64,000 bases of DNA. It comes from an uncultured Bacteroides sp. Its GTDB lineage: Bacteria > Bacteroidota > Bacteroidia > Bacteroidales > Bacteroidaceae. The notes under the pieces were generated by a model. It searched no databases. It had not been told where the DNA came from and worked only from the letters and a program-made list of their open reading frames with translations. The position numbers and the translations under genes were made by a program. The DNA lies in the NCBI GenBank assembly GCA_947038155.1, contig CAMQVH010000005.1:62001-126000 (forward strand). The letters run 5' to 3'. Every line of letters begins with the position of its first letter. Position 1 is the first letter of the stretch. Shown one piece after another: positions 62,773-64,000 of this stretch.

Positions 62773-64000
62773 TTACTTCAGTTTATGCGATACGGGTGAC
62801 ATGATGAAACTGAATTCATAATCCTGGTAAGGAAGACGATACTTTTCTAATGGTATAGCTCCCCAACTGTTGACGCATGCCAAACCTGTCTGTACCTTGT
62901 CAATGCAGAAGTTTGTAAAGTTTGCTTTTTCAACTTCCGGTGAGTGGCGTTGGTCTTTTGCATCGCCGTCGTCCAATGATTCGATGGTGTAGTTCAGTGC
63001 AGAAGCGGAGAACGGAGCTTCAGAAACGAACTCTAAGCCGTTGCCACCGATATTCAGCAGTCTCCACCAGCGGATGTCGGTCTTCGTTCCGGTTTCCTGC
63101 GGACGGATATACGGATAGAATTGTTCTTCTACCGTCTGGCGGTATTTGCCTATCATGGCACCGTGGTTACGGTCGGAATAGTTTTCTACCGGACCGCGCC
63201 CGTAATATTCTACCTCGTTGAAAGCAAGAGGCATACGAAGCTGCATACCGAAGCGGAACATTTCAGAAACCTTTTTGCTCTTGTCGGCTACCATTTTCTG
63301 AGTAACTTTTACCGCTCCCTTATTATTGATAGTATAAGTGAGGAATAACTTGCCGCCCACCGATTTCATGTCGTATTCTGCACGAACCACAGCCTGGTCA
63401 TTTTCGATGCCGTGTTTCAGAGACGTAAGTTTTAGTTCCGGGTTCTTCCAAACCGCATATTTGCGTTGCAATCCTGCTCCGAAATCGTTATCGGTCGGTG
63501 CACGCCAGAAGTTGGGAGTCAGTTCGCTGCCGTCTTCCATCATCTGCATGCCGTTCACGTCGTAGCGGCAGAGATAGCCGTTTTGCCTGTTGAAATCCAT
63601 AGAGAAGTTTTCGCCTTTGACAATCAGGTAGTAATGGTCGTTATCCAGGATGCTGGGCACATTGACTGCTAGGTTGGAAGCCTGTACATTTTCCAGTTTG
63701 AGTTCCGGTGCTTTGTAATCACGGATGCTTAACTGGTCGTAAGCGACGGTAGTTCCTGCGGGCAATAATGTCTCTGCGGCTTTCAGTTTATAGTTGACGT
63801 TGAGCAGCAGTTCCTTGCAGGGGCAGATGTTCTTCGTGTCAATCGGAAGCTGCACTTTCACAGTTTGCTGAGGCGCTGCTTTCAGGTCGGATACAATGCC
63901 GGTCTGTACCACTTCCCCGTTTGCCAGTAATTGCCATTCCATATAATATGAAGACAGGTCGCGGAAGAAGTTTTCGTTGAAGATGTTGATTTCACCTTTG
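62773..64000 (-). CDS. GH2 beta-galactosidase, C-terminal part (5' end outside window)
   Basis: Partial gene: the frame is open through the right edge, so about 408 C-terminal codons are seen; the internal ATG at 63942 is not a start. Visible are the domain-4 sandwich (from 'NIFNENFFRDLSSYYMEWQL') and the beta-galactosidase small-chain domain ('LTPNFWRAPTDNDFGAGLQ', 'VEYYGRGPVENYSDRNHGA', 'DIRWWRLLNIGGNGLEF'). These match LacZ-type GH2 enzymes. The catalytic barrel is outside the window, so the subfamily and exact substrate cannot be judged. It is on the same strand as the efflux operon but separated from it by a terminator. Confidence 0.93.
   Translation of the reverse strand, partial: KGEINIFNENFFRDLSSYYMEWQLLANGEVVQTGIVSDLKAAPQQTVKVQLPIDTKNICPCKELLLNVNYKLKAAETLLPAGTTVAYDQLSIRDYKAPELKLENVQASNLAVNVPSILDNDHYYLIVKGENFSMDFNRQNGYLCRYDVNGMQMMEDGSELTPNFWRAPTDNDFGAGLQRKYAVWKNPELKLTSLKHGIENDQAVVRAEYDMKSVGGKLFLTYTINNKGAVKVTQKMVADKSKKVSEMFRFGMQLRMPLAFNEVEYYGRGPVENYSDRNHGAMIGKYRQTVEEQFYPYIRPQETGTKTDIRWWRLLNIGGNGLEFVSEAPFSASALNYTIESLDDGDAKDQRHSPEVEKANFTNFCIDKVQTGLACVNSWGAIPLEKYRLPYQDYEFSFIMSPVSHKLK

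Overview
The window looks like chromosomal DNA of a gut Bacteroides close to B. thetaiotaomicron. The evidence is several SusC/SusD pairs, a hybrid two-component regulator, serine-type sulfatases, -7 boxes of the form TAnnTTTG, and weak Shine-Dalgarno sequences. From memory, gene order from the DUF6377 regulator to the GH2 gene matches roughly BT3309 to BT3340 of B. thetaiotaomicron. No locus tags could be checked here.

Layout. (1) 1-10.2 kb, minus strand: an ECF sigma factor, a FecR-type anti-sigma factor, a SusC with an STN signalling domain, SusD, a phosphodiester glycosidase (NAGPA family) and two lipoproteins with IPT/TIG and NHL repeats, the last cut by the window edge. This is a sigma/anti-sigma-controlled uptake locus with no recognisable glycoside hydrolase. 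(2) 10.5-13.0 kb: an HU-like protein with a C-terminal winged-helix-like extension, a 2-hydroxyacid dehydrogenase and an aspartate-dehydrogenase-like protein whose 3' ends overlap. (3) 13.2-25.7 kb, plus strand: a complete beta-1,6-glucan (fungal or yeast cell wall) utilisation locus, made of a membrane-anchored regulator, SusC, SusD, a GH30 endo-glucanase, a surface glycan-binding protein with an internal duplication, and a GH3 beta-glucosidase, closed by a strong terminator. (4) 26.0-32.1 kb: core genes wbqC-like, two lepB paralogues (one lacking both catalytic residues), dapB, DUF2851 and a small lipoprotein. (5) 32.1-54.9 kb: chondroitin sulfate utilisation. A PL8 lyase is on the plus strand. 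A porin and a tRNA-dihydrouridine synthase lie between it and the minus-strand run of HTCS regulator, sulfatase, SusC, SusD, DUF5017 protein, surface glycan-binding protein and PL29-type lyase. (6) 54.9-62.6 kb: a CBM9-like protein, then an efflux operon (adaptor, RND pump, outer-membrane factor) with a second-type LpxA gene at its end. (7) 62.7-64 kb: the C-terminal part of a GH2 beta-galactosidase.

How the genes work together. Each polysaccharide locus follows the Sus pattern: surface lipoproteins bind and cut glycan, a SusC/SusD pair imports oligosaccharides, periplasmic enzymes finish the job, and a sensor switches the locus on. The three loci use three sensor types: ECF sigma/anti-sigma, a one-piece membrane regulator, and HTCS.

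The least explained material is intergenic. Three gaps (about 10.38-10.55, 35.56-35.68 and 50.67-50.75 kb) each hold a small array of short dyads repeated every 22 bp. The array sequences are unrelated to each other but share the spacing. Two long perfect inverted repeats (25.84-25.90 and 35.75-35.81 kb) lie between convergent genes. No tRNA, rRNA, CRISPR array or insertion sequence was seen.
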